A stretch of 64,000 nucleotides of DNA from Shewanella pneumatophori (lineage in GTDB: Bacteria; Pseudomonadota; Gammaproteobacteria; Enterobacterales; Shewanellaceae). Positions 35,844-44,760 of the stretch are shown here, piece after piece (the first letter of the stretch is position 1; each line of letters starts with the position of its first letter). The notes below the pieces were generated by a model. That model was not told where the DNA came from, searched no databases, and was given only the letters and a program-made list of their open reading frames with translations. Location of the stretch: NCBI RefSeq assembly GCF_023283895.1, contig NZ_JAKILB010000008.1, positions 62,001 through 126,000 on the forward strand. The letters run 5' to 3'. The position numbers were made by a program, and so were the translations under genes.

Positions 35844-38600
35844 TTATAAGTTAGCAACTGTGGCGAATGCGACTGCTGTGTTGTAGATGATGCTTGTTAC
35901 TTGCGTCCAAAGCGTTAGGTTGTCTTTGTACTCAGTATCAAGTGGAACAATGATGGTGTCACCTGGTTGCAAGCTGGTTTCACTGCTAAACCAAACCGAG
36001 CGACTTGGGATCATTACGGAACCGTCAGCTTTGATAACATAAGTTCTATCATCATCGGCTCGTTCTCTAGCACCACCAGACATCGCTAGGTATTGCTCAA
36101 CTGTTTGGCCTTCTTTAAACCTATGAGTCGCTGCGTGCTGAACTTCACCCATTACTGCGATCGTTTGCTTAGTAGATGGGATATATAGGACATCTTGATC
36201 TTCTAACTGCAGATCTGCTTGCTTAATTCCAACAGAGATAGCTGATAAATCTACAACTAAACGGCCAACTGCTTTAATTGTTTCTAGATCGGTGAGCATC
36301 ATTTGGGCGTCAGAGTAATTAACTACATTACCGTCTTTAGATACACCACGAGTAGCAATATCACGGCGCAATTGATCAGCAAGTTTTTTAATCTCTAACT
36401 GCTCTTGCTGACGCACTGATTCACGTACAAATACCGATGACGGTAAATAGGCATACTCAGTAAATCCGCCGGCACGTTGCAATACATCAGCTAATGTTTC
36501 GCCACGACGAATGTTGTAGGTACCCGGGAACTTTACCTCACCGCGAATTTCAACCGACTTATTTTCTTGCCAGTCTGGTGTAGTCATCACGGTTAAAATA
36601 TCGCGGCCTTTAATGACGATGTTTTGCGTCTCGTCACCATTTAATGCAGCTTCTAGCCCAATATTGGTATGCTTTATCGCTGAACCATCAACTGTGGTAT
36701 AAGTACTTGTTAGCTCAGCACGGGTTGTATACGCGCCTTCTTCCAGCCCACCTGCAGCTACCACTAAATCTTTAATGCGAGCGTTAACCGTTAACGGATA
36801 AATACCTGGATTATTTACGCGACCATTAATCGCAACTGCTTGAACACCAGCGCCGGCTCTACCTTGGCTATTGAGCTTCATAATAATAGGGTAAAGCAAT
36901 TCACCTCGATTCATCACACCGCTTAACTCAATTAGTGCGCGATCTTCAAAAAGGTTAATCAACATTTTGTTGACTTCCCCCTTAACAGCCTTAGCAACAG
37001 GGTCAGTCTCTTGAACCTTACTATTAATTGCTACACCACCTAACTCAGAGCGCTCAGCAAATTTTTGCTGACTTAACTGTGAAAAGCCTGCTTCGAATAA
37101 ATCATTACCTATTAGCGAATTACCAGCTAAAGATTGTACTTTCTCTACACGTTTTTTAACTAACTTGTTCAGCTCGTAGCGGTTTTGCGTCAAGTCACTA
37201 AAATTAAAGAAAATGACTTTATCGCGCGCTTGAAGCGCTAAGTTTTGTGAAGCTTCTTTGGTGTTAATCGCTTTTACTGGCGAGAACTGATAAACCTGAA
37301 TATCACCTTGTTTGTTTATTTCGCGTACAACAATCGCATATTCAAGATCAACCGATACATTTAAATCGCCCCAAATAGACGGCACCAAATCACTAATCTT
37401 TTGTCCTTGGTACCATTGATATTTACCTGGACGAACCGCTGCACCAACCACTGTGATAGCATCTTCGTATTGGGTTGTTGCACTCTTAACTTGAATAAAA
37501 TCACCAGCAAGCGCTTTAGTCGCTTTTCCTGCTTTAGTTGTTAAATCAACATTCAAAATAGACTTCAGGCTATTATCGTTAAAACGCTCAACACTACTTT
37601 GTCTTGGGTAAGCACCAGGCTTAATACCTGCTGCCATTTCAATAACCTGAGCCATAGTTTCATTTTGCTTTAGCTCATAAATAGCAGGACGACGTACTTC
37701 ACCGGTAACGCTAACTAAACCGCCTACTGAAGGAATAAAAACCACATCACCTGAACGAAGGTTAATATCGCCTGACGCGTCACCACGTAATAGCAAATCA
37801 TACAGGTCCATGCTACCTACAAGCTTGCCTTTACGCTTTACTTGGATATTACGCAGAGAACCAATTTCATTTACACCACCTGCAACAAACAAAGCTTGTG
37901 TAATCGTTGAAAGGCTAGAAACTGTGTAAGAGCCTGGTTTGTACGCATCACCTGCGACAAAAATACGAATTGAGCGCAACTCACCCATAGTGATATTAGA
38001 TTCAATACCGATCATCTGTTGGGTAATGCGGCTTGAAAGCGTATGGCGCACTTCACTAAAGGTTAAACCCGCTACAGAAATTGGACCAAGTTCAGGGAAT
38101 TGAATTACGCCCTCGCGATTAATAACAAGGTCGTATTCTTTGTTATCTTTACCGTAAAGCTGCACCTTAATATTATCGCCTGGACCAACTAAGTATTCGC
38201 TCGGTACCGGCACATCAGAAACAGGTGCAAAAGTTGTCGGTTCGCCTTGAAACAGCTCATAACCAAAACGTTTCAATTCGTTTTTATTGTTATTTTGCTC
38301 AAAATCCAATTCATTTTTGGCATCCGCTGACTGGTCGATAACTTGTAAGTCTTGAACTTGTGTACCTGTTGTACGCTGTTGCACAACCTCTGGGTTCTCA
38401 ATCGGTGCTTGTGCTGATGTTCCACCCAGCATAGAAGGATCGATGCCATATTGCTTAGCTAAGCGTTGTTGCTCCGATGCTGGAAGATTTTTAAATTGCT
38501 CAATCATTTGTGGGGAAGGCGCGATTGCGTGTGCCTGCCCTGACAATAAGATCAGCGCCGACATACCAGCTATGATGAGTTTTTTAGTCTTGTTTAGCAC
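35844..38600 (-). CDS. SLBB-domain outer-membrane polysaccharide export protein (Wza-like)
   Basis: 918-aa secreted protein with a signal peptide (IIAGMSALILLSGQAHA, cut near residue 26, no lipobox cysteine). It has a poly-export domain (EYLVGPGDNIKVQLYGKDNK, VINREGVIQFPELGPISVAG) and several SLBB domains over the rest (for example IFVAGDAYKPGSYTVSS, VTGEVRRPAIYELKQNETM, IRGEVKFPGTYNIRRGETL, VMGEVQHAATHRFKEGQ). It is much longer than E. coli Wza. It is first in the operon, behind GGAG at 7 bases from the ATG and the JUMPstart leader. No Wzc kinase or Wzb phosphatase is in the window, so its inner-membrane partner may be Wzz or unlinked. Confidence 0.9.
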   Translation of the reverse strand: MLNKTKKLIIAGMSALILLSGQAHAIAPSPQMIEQFKNLPASEQQRLAKQYGIDPSMLGGTSAQAPIENPEVVQQRTTGTQVQDLQVIDQSADAKNELDFEQNNNKNELKRFGYELFQGEPTTFAPVSDVPVPSEYLVGPGDNIKVQLYGKDNKEYDLVINREGVIQFPELGPISVAGLTFSEVRHTLSSRITQQMIGIESNITMGELRSIRIFVAGDAYKPGSYTVSSLSTITQALFVAGGVNEIGSLRNIQVKRKGKLVGSMDLYDLLLRGDASGDINLRSGDVVFIPSVGGLVSVTGEVRRPAIYELKQNETMAQVIEMAAGIKPGAYPRQSSVERFNDNSLKSILNVDLTTKAGKATKALAGDFIQVKSATTQYEDAITVVGAAVRPGKYQWYQGQKISDLVPSIWGDLNVSVDLEYAIVVREINKQGDIQVYQFSPVKAINTKEASQNLALQARDKVIFFNFSDLTQNRYELNKLVKKRVEKVQSLAGNSLIGNDLFEAGFSQLSQQKFAERSELGGVAINSKVQETDPVAKAVKGEVNKMLINLFEDRALIELSGVMNRGELLYPIIMKLNSQGRAGAGVQAVAINGRVNNPGIYPLTVNARIKDLVVAAGGLEEGAYTTRAELTSTYTTVDGSAIKHTNIGLEAALNGDETQNIVIKGRDILTVMTTPDWQENKSVEIRGEVKFPGTYNIRRGETLADVLQRAGGFTEYAYLPSSVFVRESVRQQEQLEIKKLADQLRRDIATRGVSKDGNVVNYSDAQMMLTDLETIKAVGRLVVDLSAISVGIKQADLQLEDQDVLYIPSTKQTIAVMGEVQHAATHRFKEGQTVEQYLAMSGGARERADDDRTYVIKADGSVMIPSRSVWFSSETSLQPGDTIIVPLDTEYKDNLTLWTQVTSIIYNTAVAFATVANL

Positions 38601-38892
38601 CGGTGTTCTCCGAAAAAGGACTTAGAATAAAAAGGTAATATTGTTTATTTAATACGTAGCTCTTAAATAATGCTTTAAAAATTGTTTTAGCACGAGATTA
38701 GGCTGCGAACGGACAAAATAAGAGTATTATTGTTTATAACATTTTGTTAGTGAGACAAGAAGTTAGCTAACTGCAGAAAATCGCAGCAGTTGATCCAACA
38801 TTAAACGCACAAAGTACACGCCTCAAAAATGGCGTAAACCATTCGAATATCTAATATTTAAACCTAATTTACAATCAGGATACTTGCTTTTA

Positions 38893-38929
38893 GACACGCT
38901 ACCGCCCATGGATTACGGCTTCCAACATG
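38893..38929 (-). promoter_or_regulatory. JUMPstart element with perfect ops site
   Basis: On the minus strand the ops core GGCGGTAGCGT spans 38906 to 38896 and is followed by GT. Upstream it continues as TTGGAAGCCGTAATCCATG, which lines up with the JUMPstart consensus (TCTGGTAGCTGTTAAGCCAGG before ops). It lies 296 bp before the wza-like start codon, inside the untranslated leader. RfaH loads onto RNA polymerase paused at ops, which allows very long polysaccharide operons to be read through. An rfaH-like gene lies just upstream. Confidence 0.85.
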
Positions 38930-39160
38930 CCCGTCTGCGGCGCAGACACTCCCAAAAGAGGATTAATTTTTCCATCGGATTAAGCTCATAAACTAAATGA
39001 CTTAATGCCAAATTTACTTTCCACGCTAAAAACACCCAAAGCTTTCACAAATGGTTAAGTTGTCAATATACGAATCGACTGAGATTTAAAAAGCTCTCAT
39101 TTAACTTTGGTTGGATAGCTTTTGCTGGGTGATTTTCACACAAAGCAATAACATCGCTAA

Positions 39161-39171
39161 ATACTACCGCG
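39161..39171 (-). promoter_or_regulatory. Second ops-like site
   Basis: CGCGGTAGTAT on the minus strand matches the ops consensus GGCGGTAGYNT at 10 of 11 positions (first base differs). It lies 265 bp upstream of the perfect ops. A TATAAT lies immediately upstream of it, so if that hexamer were the -10 box this site would be at the transcript start and could not act as ops. Confidence 0.35.
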
Positions 39172-39431
39172 GCGTATTATACATAAGAAGCAGTGCCTAA
39201 GCAGCAGTTACTCAGCTTTAACCACAATGACTGCTGAAAGTTTCTGCACTTACTAAAACTTTTCAAACCACACTGCTAGCCCAGATTAAAAATAACGCCA
39301 GTAAAAAATGATCATAAAAAAGGTGATTAATAACGAAACCCTATATAACGCCTGAGGTTGCTCTCACTAACAATCCACTGTATATAAGGTAAATTAGCGC
39401 ATATAAATGCAATCATTCTTTAATTATTAAT

Positions 39432-39455
39432 GAATATTTTTTATATAAAATATTC
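39432..39455. repeat. AT-rich perfect inverted repeat upstream of the operon leader
   Basis: GAATATTTT at 39432-39440 is the exact reverse complement of AAAATATTC at 39447-39455, with TTATAT between. It lies between the rfaH-like stop and the ops sites, a good place for an operator or a nucleoid-protein nucleation site. Confidence 0.4.
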
Positions 39456-39602
39456 CAAAAACTGACTGACTATGGCAAATATCCTACACGGCTATCAAGT
39501 AATTTCTTACTCTACAACCTATAGTTTTATCTTGGGTCCTAAAAAGATGTAAAAGCCGCAAAGTCGTAACGATTTAGCTACAACCCACAAGGATGGGTCA
39601 CA

Positions 39603-40121
39603 CTAAATCAGCTTTAAAGCGCTACGTTCAACTACGACCTTCTGTTGTTTCCCCATTAATTCAAACAAAACAAAGCAGCGCTTTTCGCCATTCTGTTCAC
39701 CAAATATTCCCTCTAGTTCTACAAATGGCCCTTCAGTAAAACGCACTTTATCTCCGGTGCTAAATTGTGGTTCTACGATTTTTTCTGAATTTTCAGAAGA
39801 CTCTAGCGACAGCATTTTATGTTCACGCATTTTGATTGCATGAATAACGCTATCGTCAATTGCAGTCATGACCTCTTTACAGCCGACAATTCTCACTACG
39901 CCCCGAGTATTATGGATTTTTGACACGCTCGTGATCAAGGGATCAAAATAAGCAAAAAGATAACTAGGAAATAGGGATACCCGTTTAACAACACTTTGCC
40001 CTTTAACCTTCTTTTCTTCAGGATAGGTGGGTAAATAGGTTTCAATTTGCTGAAGTGCTAGATTTTGCTGTGCTCGAGCTTCTCCTCGAGATTTACAATA
40101 AATCAAATACCATGCCTTCAT
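39603..40121 (-). CDS. rfaH: RfaH-like NusG paralogue (operon antiterminator)
   Basis: 172 aa from the ATG at 40121 (MKAWYLIYCKSRGEARAQQNL region); an in-frame extension to 40187 is unlikely. An N-terminal NGN domain (about 1-100, with WYLIYCKSRGEARAQ, YLPTYPEE, SLFPSYLFAYFDP, VRIVG) is joined to a C-terminal KOW-type domain (about 120-170, with FSTGDKVRFTEGPFVELEGIF). This matches RfaH rather than housekeeping NusG in length and motif. RfaH recruits ribosomes and suppresses pausing in ops-containing operons. It is transcribed in the same direction as the locus and sits directly upstream of the ops sites. Confidence 0.9.
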   Translation of the reverse strand: MKAWYLIYCKSRGEARAQQNLALQQIETYLPTYPEEKKVKGQSVVKRVSLFPSYLFAYFDPLITSVSKIHNTRGVVRIVGCKEVMTAIDDSVIHAIKMREHKMLSLESSENSEKIVEPQFSTGDKVRFTEGPFVELEGIFGEQNGEKRCFVLFELMGKQQKVVVERSALKLI

Positions 40122-40549
40122 ACCAATACTTCTTCCTTCAGTTAATATAGGTTCGTGATGTCCTATCCACAGCAGGCATACTAGCAAACTCGGCCCATTT
40201 TTTAAAACCAGAACCGCGTCAAAATGCTGGCGCTAACGCATTTCCAGTGAGTATGGGTATGTATACCCAGCAACTGTTCACTAAGCCACCAATTACACGT
40301 TCAAAATTGACTTTCTCGCCCCATAAAGGGTATATAAGGTAGGCTTTATCGCATTTGGCGCTATTTTTTGCGGCAGATCAGAAAAAACAAAATACAAGCC
40401 AACAATAAAACAGTTAAACACGCTACAAATCATCATGGAAATTTACATTCCTAGTCGATTGCATCGTGTTTAATCGAAATAATTTAAGAAAATAAATTTC
40501 TGTAACGAAAATTTCAGTTGCAGGCAATCACAAGTGAAGGTGGAAAAAC
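40122..40549. other. Divergent intergenic region between rfaH and the peptide transporter
   Basis: 428 bases without a gene. It holds a plausible plus-strand promoter: TTGACT at 40307-40312, an 18-bp spacer and TATATA at 40331-40336. It also has a GGGTAT-GT-ATACCC inverted repeat at 40255-40268 that could be an operator. The transporter's ribosome site is AAGGTGG just before 40550. Confidence 0.4.
40307..40336 (+). promoter_or_regulatory. Candidate sigma-70 promoter of the peptide transporter
   Basis: TTGACT and TATATA with an 18-bp spacer, about 215 bp before the start codon. The match is by eye; the leader would be long. Confidence 0.4.
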
Positions 40550-42058
40550 ATGAACGTAGCAAAACCTCCGGGGACAATGCTCGGCCATCCGAAAGGACTG
40601 TTCCTGTTGTTTACAACAGAATTATGGGAACGCTTTAGTTATTATGCGATGCGGGCTATCTTGGTTCTTTATCTAGTAGACCAAGTTAACCATCAAGGCG
40701 GCGGTGGTTTAGGTTGGACTCAAGCTGACGCACTTTCGCTTTACGGTACATTTACAGCTCTAGTTTATTTAACTCCACTATTTGGTGGCTGGTTAGCAGA
40801 CAACGTTTTAGGTCAACGCAAATCAATTTACATCGGTGGTGCATTAATGGCAGCAGGACAATTCCTGTTAGCTGCGCCGCACGAGTGGGTACCGGGTTCT
40901 GCGACCATGGTATTTTATATCGGTCTAGGCACACTTATTATTGGTAACGGTCTATTTAAGCCAAATATCTCTACTATGGTTGGTGACCTTTATGAAGAAG
41001 GTGATCACCGTCGTGATGGCGCGTTCACTATTTTCTACATGGGTATCAACCTAGGTGCTGCACTTTCTGGTTTCGTTGTTGCTTGGGCTTATACAAGCTT
41101 TGGTCACAACGCAATTGTTGATGGTAAAGAAGTCTTTATCAACAACTGGCAAGCAGGTTTCTTCTGTGCTGGTGTTGGTATGGTTATCTCGCTAATCATT
41201 CAATTCATGTTCGCTCAAAAGCTACTTGGTGACATCGGTACTGTTCCTGCTGCAAAGCTTGAAAAACAAAAAGCGGCTGAGTCTGGCCAAGTACGTAAAG
41301 AGCCACTAACTAAAGTTGAACGTGACCGTATTAAAGTGATTATGATCATGGGTCTATTCACTATTATCTTCTGGGCTGGTTTTGAGCAAGCTGGCGGTCT
41401 AATGAACTTGTTCACCAACGACTTTACTGATCGTATGATTGGTGGCTGGGAAGTTCCAACGACTTACTTCCAATCACTAAACGCTATCTTTATTGTTATC
41501 TTTGCGCCTGTAATTGCGTCTATCTGGATCCGTTTAGGTAAGAACGAGCCTAACTCTCCGGTTAAGTTTGCATTAGGTCTTTTCCTCCTTGCTGTTGGCT
41601 TCCTATTTATGATTGGTGCCGTGCTGCAAATGGACGGTGACGCTAGTGCTAAATCAAGCATGTGGTGGTTAGTCGGTGCATACTTCTTCCATACAATGGG
41701 TGAACTATGTTTATCACCTATCGGTCTATCTATGGTAACTAAGCTTGCTCCACTGCGTATCGCCTCTCTAATGATGGGTGCATGGTTCCTATTTATTGCT
41801 GCAGCAAACAAGATTGGCGGTGTTGTTGGTTCGTTTATCGGCCATGGCGGTGCGAAAGAAGAACAACTTGCAAACGCAATGTCTATCTTCGCAGGTATCG
41901 CAATCACTGCAGCCATTTCAGGTGTTATCCTATACTTCATGGCCGACAAGCTAGTTGACTGGATGCATGGTGCTGAAGACAGCACTCGACATACGGAAGA
42001 ACAAGCTCTAGAAGAAGAAATTGCGGTAACTGCTGAGCATGAAGCAATTAGACGTTAA
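40550..42058 (+). CDS. Proton-dependent oligopeptide (POT/PTR) transporter
   Basis: 502-aa major-facilitator protein importing di- and tripeptides with protons across the inner membrane. It has the first-helix ELWERFSYYAMRAILVLYL (the ExxERFxYY motif), GGWLADNVLGQRKSIYIGG, GNGLFKPNISTMVGDLY, the PTR2 signature around FTIFYMGINLGAALSG, and about fourteen hydrophobic segments. It resembles DtpT/YdgR-type proteins. It is monocistronic, ending at a strong terminator. Confidence 0.93.
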   Translation: MNVAKPPGTMLGHPKGLFLLFTTELWERFSYYAMRAILVLYLVDQVNHQGGGGLGWTQADALSLYGTFTALVYLTPLFGGWLADNVLGQRKSIYIGGALMAAGQFLLAAPHEWVPGSATMVFYIGLGTLIIGNGLFKPNISTMVGDLYEEGDHRRDGAFTIFYMGINLGAALSGFVVAWAYTSFGHNAIVDGKEVFINNWQAGFFCAGVGMVISLIIQFMFAQKLLGDIGTVPAAKLEKQKAAESGQVRKEPLTKVERDRIKVIMIMGLFTIIFWAGFEQAGGLMNLFTNDFTDRMIGGWEVPTTYFQSLNAIFIVIFAPVIASIWIRLGKNEPNSPVKFALGLFLLAVGFLFMIGAVLQMDGDASAKSSMWWLVGAYFFHTMGELCLSPIGLSMVTKLAPLRIASLMMGAWFLFIAAANKIGGVVGSFIGHGGAKEEQLANAMSIFAGIAITAAISGVILYFMADKLVDWMHGAEDSTRHTEEQALEEEIAVTAEHEAIRR

Positions 42059-42133
42059 TAACTTATCTAAAGTAGCTTATCTAAAATAATGAGGTCTCTC
42101 ACGACTAAGTTACATTAGAGTCAAATTAGATCT

Positions 42134-42162
42134 AAAAAGCCTCGTATATACGAGGCTTTTTT
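42134..42162 (+). terminator. Intrinsic terminator after the peptide transporter
   Basis: AGCCTCGTAT/ATACGAGGCT forms a perfect stem flanked by A5 on the left and T7 on the right. It should stop transcription from the transporter and could also act in the other direction for the convergent rssB-like gene. Confidence 0.92.
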
Positions 42163-42313
42163 ATTATTCGATTTGTTCAGTGAAGTAAGTCATCTTTAAC
42201 TTATAAACTCAACATTGCGCACAAAGTTAGCAGCGGTCTATCCCCTTGACAGATACACGAACCCTATTATTTCCAAAGTACGGACCACTAGAATTGACAC
42301 AATTAAAATAACC

Positions 42314-43420
42314 CTACCTTAAAGATAATTGGATAAAGCCACCAGGAGTGACATTGGGTTTGTGCACTAAACCATAAAATTCATCATCAATTAGCTGTTG
42401 TTTGTGCTCATAAACCTGAGTTGATATACAAAGTTTATCGCCATATACCAAGGTTCTAAAATGAATACTTGGTTTGCTCCACTGTGCCATACCAATTTGC
42501 AATGCTTCTTGTAGCGCGATAGGAGATAGTCCTTCGGCATTTTTTAAATAACATCTAAATTCACTTCCTGCTTGAGCAATAGCCGCCCTAAAATGTTTTA
42601 GTTCAACCACAACGTAAGTTAGGTCAACCAGTAAACCTAATCCAGAATTAGTCATTCTGTCATTTAGATAAACCAACATATTAAACGGCTCTGTAATTAC
42701 ATTCGACACACCATTTCTATATAGCTTTAGCTTGTGATTGACGAAGCTTTTCAGTAACACAGATGCAAATGCGGCACGATTATCATGAGGAGCAAAATGC
42801 GCCATATACATCATCACATGCTCATCATCCAACATTGCAGTATCAATAAAGTGGGCACTTACTTCATCAGTATTAAACAAGCTGTAATCAATAATAACAC
42901 TTGGATATTCAATACTGCTTGGCGGGAATAGTTGTTGCTGAACGCTCTTTGCAGCTTCACTGCATTGCTCAAGTAACGCGAGATTATCATTTAGCTCTAA
43001 ATAAGATAACGACTCTTGCTCATCAATATTGAGTGAGTCTTCTAGTGAATGGTTTAAGCACTCGTGAATAGCATTTTCAATAAAATATAGGTCAGTTACC
43101 GGTTTAACAAGGTAGTCGCTAGCACCTTGTCTGAGCGCCTCAACAACATCAGTCATCGCTTGATTACCTGAGATAATAATTGTTGGGATCCCAGGTTTGA
43201 ACTGATTCATTGCTTTGAGCATATCCAAACCACCAAGTTTAGGCATACTTAAATCTGCGATAACGATATCAAAGCTTTGTTTTTTAAACAGCTCGAGGCC
43301 AAACTCGCCGTTATCAGCCTCAATAACCCTCGCGCCTCTACTATCTAGATAAGACGTGACAAGCTTGCGGAAAACGGGGTCGTCTTCCACAAAAAGTACA
43401 GTTAAGTTTGTTAGCGCCAT
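42314..43420 (-). CDS. rssB: RssB-like response regulator with degenerate phosphatase domain
   Basis: 368 aa. An N-terminal receiver domain has the acidic pair Asp13-Asp14, the phospho-acceptor Asp56 (VIADLSMPKLGG) and Lys in YLVKPVTD. It is followed by a linker and a C-terminal PP2C-like domain (about 165-365) lacking obvious metal-binding Asp motifs. This is the layout of RssB/SprE, the adaptor that delivers sigma-S to ClpXP, and length and motifs agree. The role in RpoS turnover is from the family; the gene is not next to rpoS or clp genes here. Confidence 0.78.
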   Translation of the reverse strand: MALTNLTVLFVEDDPVFRKLVTSYLDSRGARVIEADNGEFGLELFKKQSFDIVIADLSMPKLGGLDMLKAMNQFKPGIPTIIISGNQAMTDVVEALRQGASDYLVKPVTDLYFIENAIHECLNHSLEDSLNIDEQESLSYLELNDNLALLEQCSEAAKSVQQQLFPPSSIEYPSVIIDYSLFNTDEVSAHFIDTAMLDDEHVMMYMAHFAPHDNRAAFASVLLKSFVNHKLKLYRNGVSNVITEPFNMLVYLNDRMTNSGLGLLVDLTYVVVELKHFRAAIAQAGSEFRCYLKNAEGLSPIALQEALQIGMAQWSKPSIHFRTLVYGDKLCISTQVYEHKQQLIDDEFYGLVHKPNVTPGGFIQLSLR

Positions 43421-43514
43421 AATTGCCCTTTAATGACAATAGCGAAAACACACATCCTTGTTTTAGTTCACGCTGCAGCGAAGCCGTTGTTGTTATTAAT
43501 CCGCTGGTTAAATG

Positions 43515-44315
43515 CTATTCCAATTCTTGCATATACTCATCGAGTAACTCGTCATCATCGTCACTTTGTGGAATGTCACCATCATAAACTTTGTAATCCA
43601 TATGCTGAAAATAAGCATCCTTTACAAAAGTGTATGGATCCAAGGCATTGTCAACTAATCGCTCCTGATCAATTGCCGACGCCCTATTATGCAAGTTTTT
43701 CAGACCCCATTTTAATGCTGACTGCCAAAATGTCAGCTCAGATAGAGGGAAGTATAGATCATCAATCCAATCTGTAGCGAGTTCTCGCGTAACATAGGGA
43801 CCGATAAACGGTGCCATAAAGTAAGGTCCATTTGGTACACCGTAATAACCCAAAACCTCGTTAAACGCGTCTTGCTTACGGCTCATACCCATCATTTCAG
43901 CGACATCTATGACGCCAAGCAAGCCGAGTGTGCTATTTACGGTAAAACGTCCGCCTGCGTTCGCAGCCCAGCCCCACTTCCCTTGTAACGTATTATTTAC
44001 AAGAGTTGATGGTTCTTCTAGATTTAACACAAAATTATTGATCCCTGTTTTCACAGGGCTTGGAACGTAATCGTTGTAACCGTGGGCTACTGGTCGGTAA
44101 AAATAACGGTCAAGAAAAAGGTAGTTGAAATCCCACATAGTGCGGTTGAAGCCCTCGATAGGATCTCGGGGGTCATTATAAGTAACTGTTACTTGTGGCT
44201 CACGCTTTTCGGCCACAGCAGAAGTTGTACTATCAGAAGAACTCTTCTGCTCTGTATCCGCCGCAGCGGGCATTCCATAAATCGCCAGAGAAAGCACAAT
44301 CCATTTAAACTTCAT
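43515..44315 (-). CDS. mlaA: MlaA/VacJ-family phospholipid-transport protein, lipobox missing
   Basis: 266 aa from the ATG at 44315. It has RDPIEGFNRTMWDFNYLFLDRY, RPVAHGYNDYVPSPVKTGI, NLEEPSTLVNNTLQG, GRFTVNSTLGLLGVIDVA and GYYGVPNGPYFMAPFIGP, all standard MlaA motifs. MlaA removes phospholipid from the outer leaflet of the outer membrane with porins. The N-terminal signal (MKFKWIVLSLAIYGMPAAAD) contains no cysteine, so it appears to be cut by signal peptidase I rather than lipidated, unlike E. coli MlaA. It lies 94 bp from rssB on the same strand. Confidence 0.9.
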   Translation of the reverse strand: MKFKWIVLSLAIYGMPAAADTEQKSSSDSTTSAVAEKREPQVTVTYNDPRDPIEGFNRTMWDFNYLFLDRYFYRPVAHGYNDYVPSPVKTGINNFVLNLEEPSTLVNNTLQGKWGWAANAGGRFTVNSTLGLLGVIDVAEMMGMSRKQDAFNEVLGYYGVPNGPYFMAPFIGPYVTRELATDWIDDLYFPLSELTFWQSALKWGLKNLHNRASAIDQERLVDNALDPYTFVKDAYFQHMDYKVYDGDIPQSDDDDELLDEYMQELE

Positions 44316-44507
44316 AATTGTCTCTTTGAAATGTTTCCGGTTACCCAAAATCTATACGTAGAACCAGAACGGGATATAAAACTGTTATAAATACAAATTT
44401 AGGCTTTGCCAACAAAGTGCCCCATCGGCAACCTGTTGTCAGGCTCACACTTAAGCCGCAATATCAATCAAGACTTGCGGCCTTTACCGACAAAAAACAG
44501 CTTTCGC

Positions 44508-44534
44508 TAAAGTCTTTCATGCCCCTGCCGATAT
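44508..44534 (+). promoter_or_regulatory. Sigma-28 (FliA) type promoter upstream of the fliK-like gene
   Basis: TAAAGTCT at 44508-44515, an 11-base spacer, and GCCGATAT at 44527-44534, against the consensus TAAAGTTT-N11-GCCGATAA: 14 of 16 matches with exact spacing. It faces the fliK-like gene starting at 44761. Confidence 0.8.
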
Positions 44535-44567
44535 AATCGACAGTGTTATTCAATAAAGCTGCATCAC

Positions 44568-44589
44568 TTTAAAGACTAAAGTCTTTAAA
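44568..44589. repeat. 22-bp palindrome downstream of the sigma-28 promoter
   Basis: TTTAAAGACT and AGTCTTTAAA are perfect inverted arms around a 2-base AA centre. The right side repeats CTAAAGTCTTT, also present at the -35 box (44507-44517). It would fall in the 5' untranslated region. It may be an operator or an RNA stem. Confidence 0.5.
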
Positions 44590-44760
44590 TTTACGGTAAA
44601 GATGGCTAAGGATACTGAGTAACTCAGTAAGATCAAATAGAAATTTGTGAACAAACATATCTAAATTTTCGTCTGATCTTTTGCCACGCTAACCAATTTT
44701 GCTGCAACCGATTAACTATTCACCAATGACTTATGAGCTGTTTTTCAATACGGGCTGAAT

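Larger units (their letters stand above)
38601..39602 (-). other. Long untranslated leader/intergenic region of the polysaccharide operon
   Basis: No convincing gene in these 1002 bases. Besides the JUMPstart at 38893-38929 it holds a second ops-like site (CGCGGTAGTAT, 39171 to 39161 on the minus strand, 10 of 11 matches), a GTCTGC-GGC-GCAGAC hairpin at about 38933-38947, a 12-bp palindrome AGTTAGCTAACT at 38761-38772 and an AT-rich inverted repeat at 39432-39455. The promoter is probably in the AT-rich part, but I cannot place it. Confidence 0.6.

Noticed and set aside
38761..38772. 12-bp palindrome AGTTAGCTAACT in the wza leader
   Set aside because: Short, AT-rich and single copy, so it may be chance; it is listed only as part of the leader.
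39175..39180. TATAAT as the -10 box of the polysaccharide operon
   Set aside because: It is only 4 bases before the ops-like site, no good -35 lies at the right spacing, and ops would fall at the transcript start.
40255..40268. GGGTAT-GT-ATACCC operator for the peptide transporter
   Set aside because: A lone 6-bp-arm repeat about 40 bp upstream of a weakly supported promoter; not enough to call.
41464..41985. Minus-strand ORF of 173 codons
   Set aside because: It is antisense to the peptide transporter, a typical shadow of a membrane-protein gene.
43433..43777. Plus-strand ORF of 114 codons
   Set aside because: It lies mostly antisense to mlaA, whose motifs are clear, and shows no recognisable protein features.
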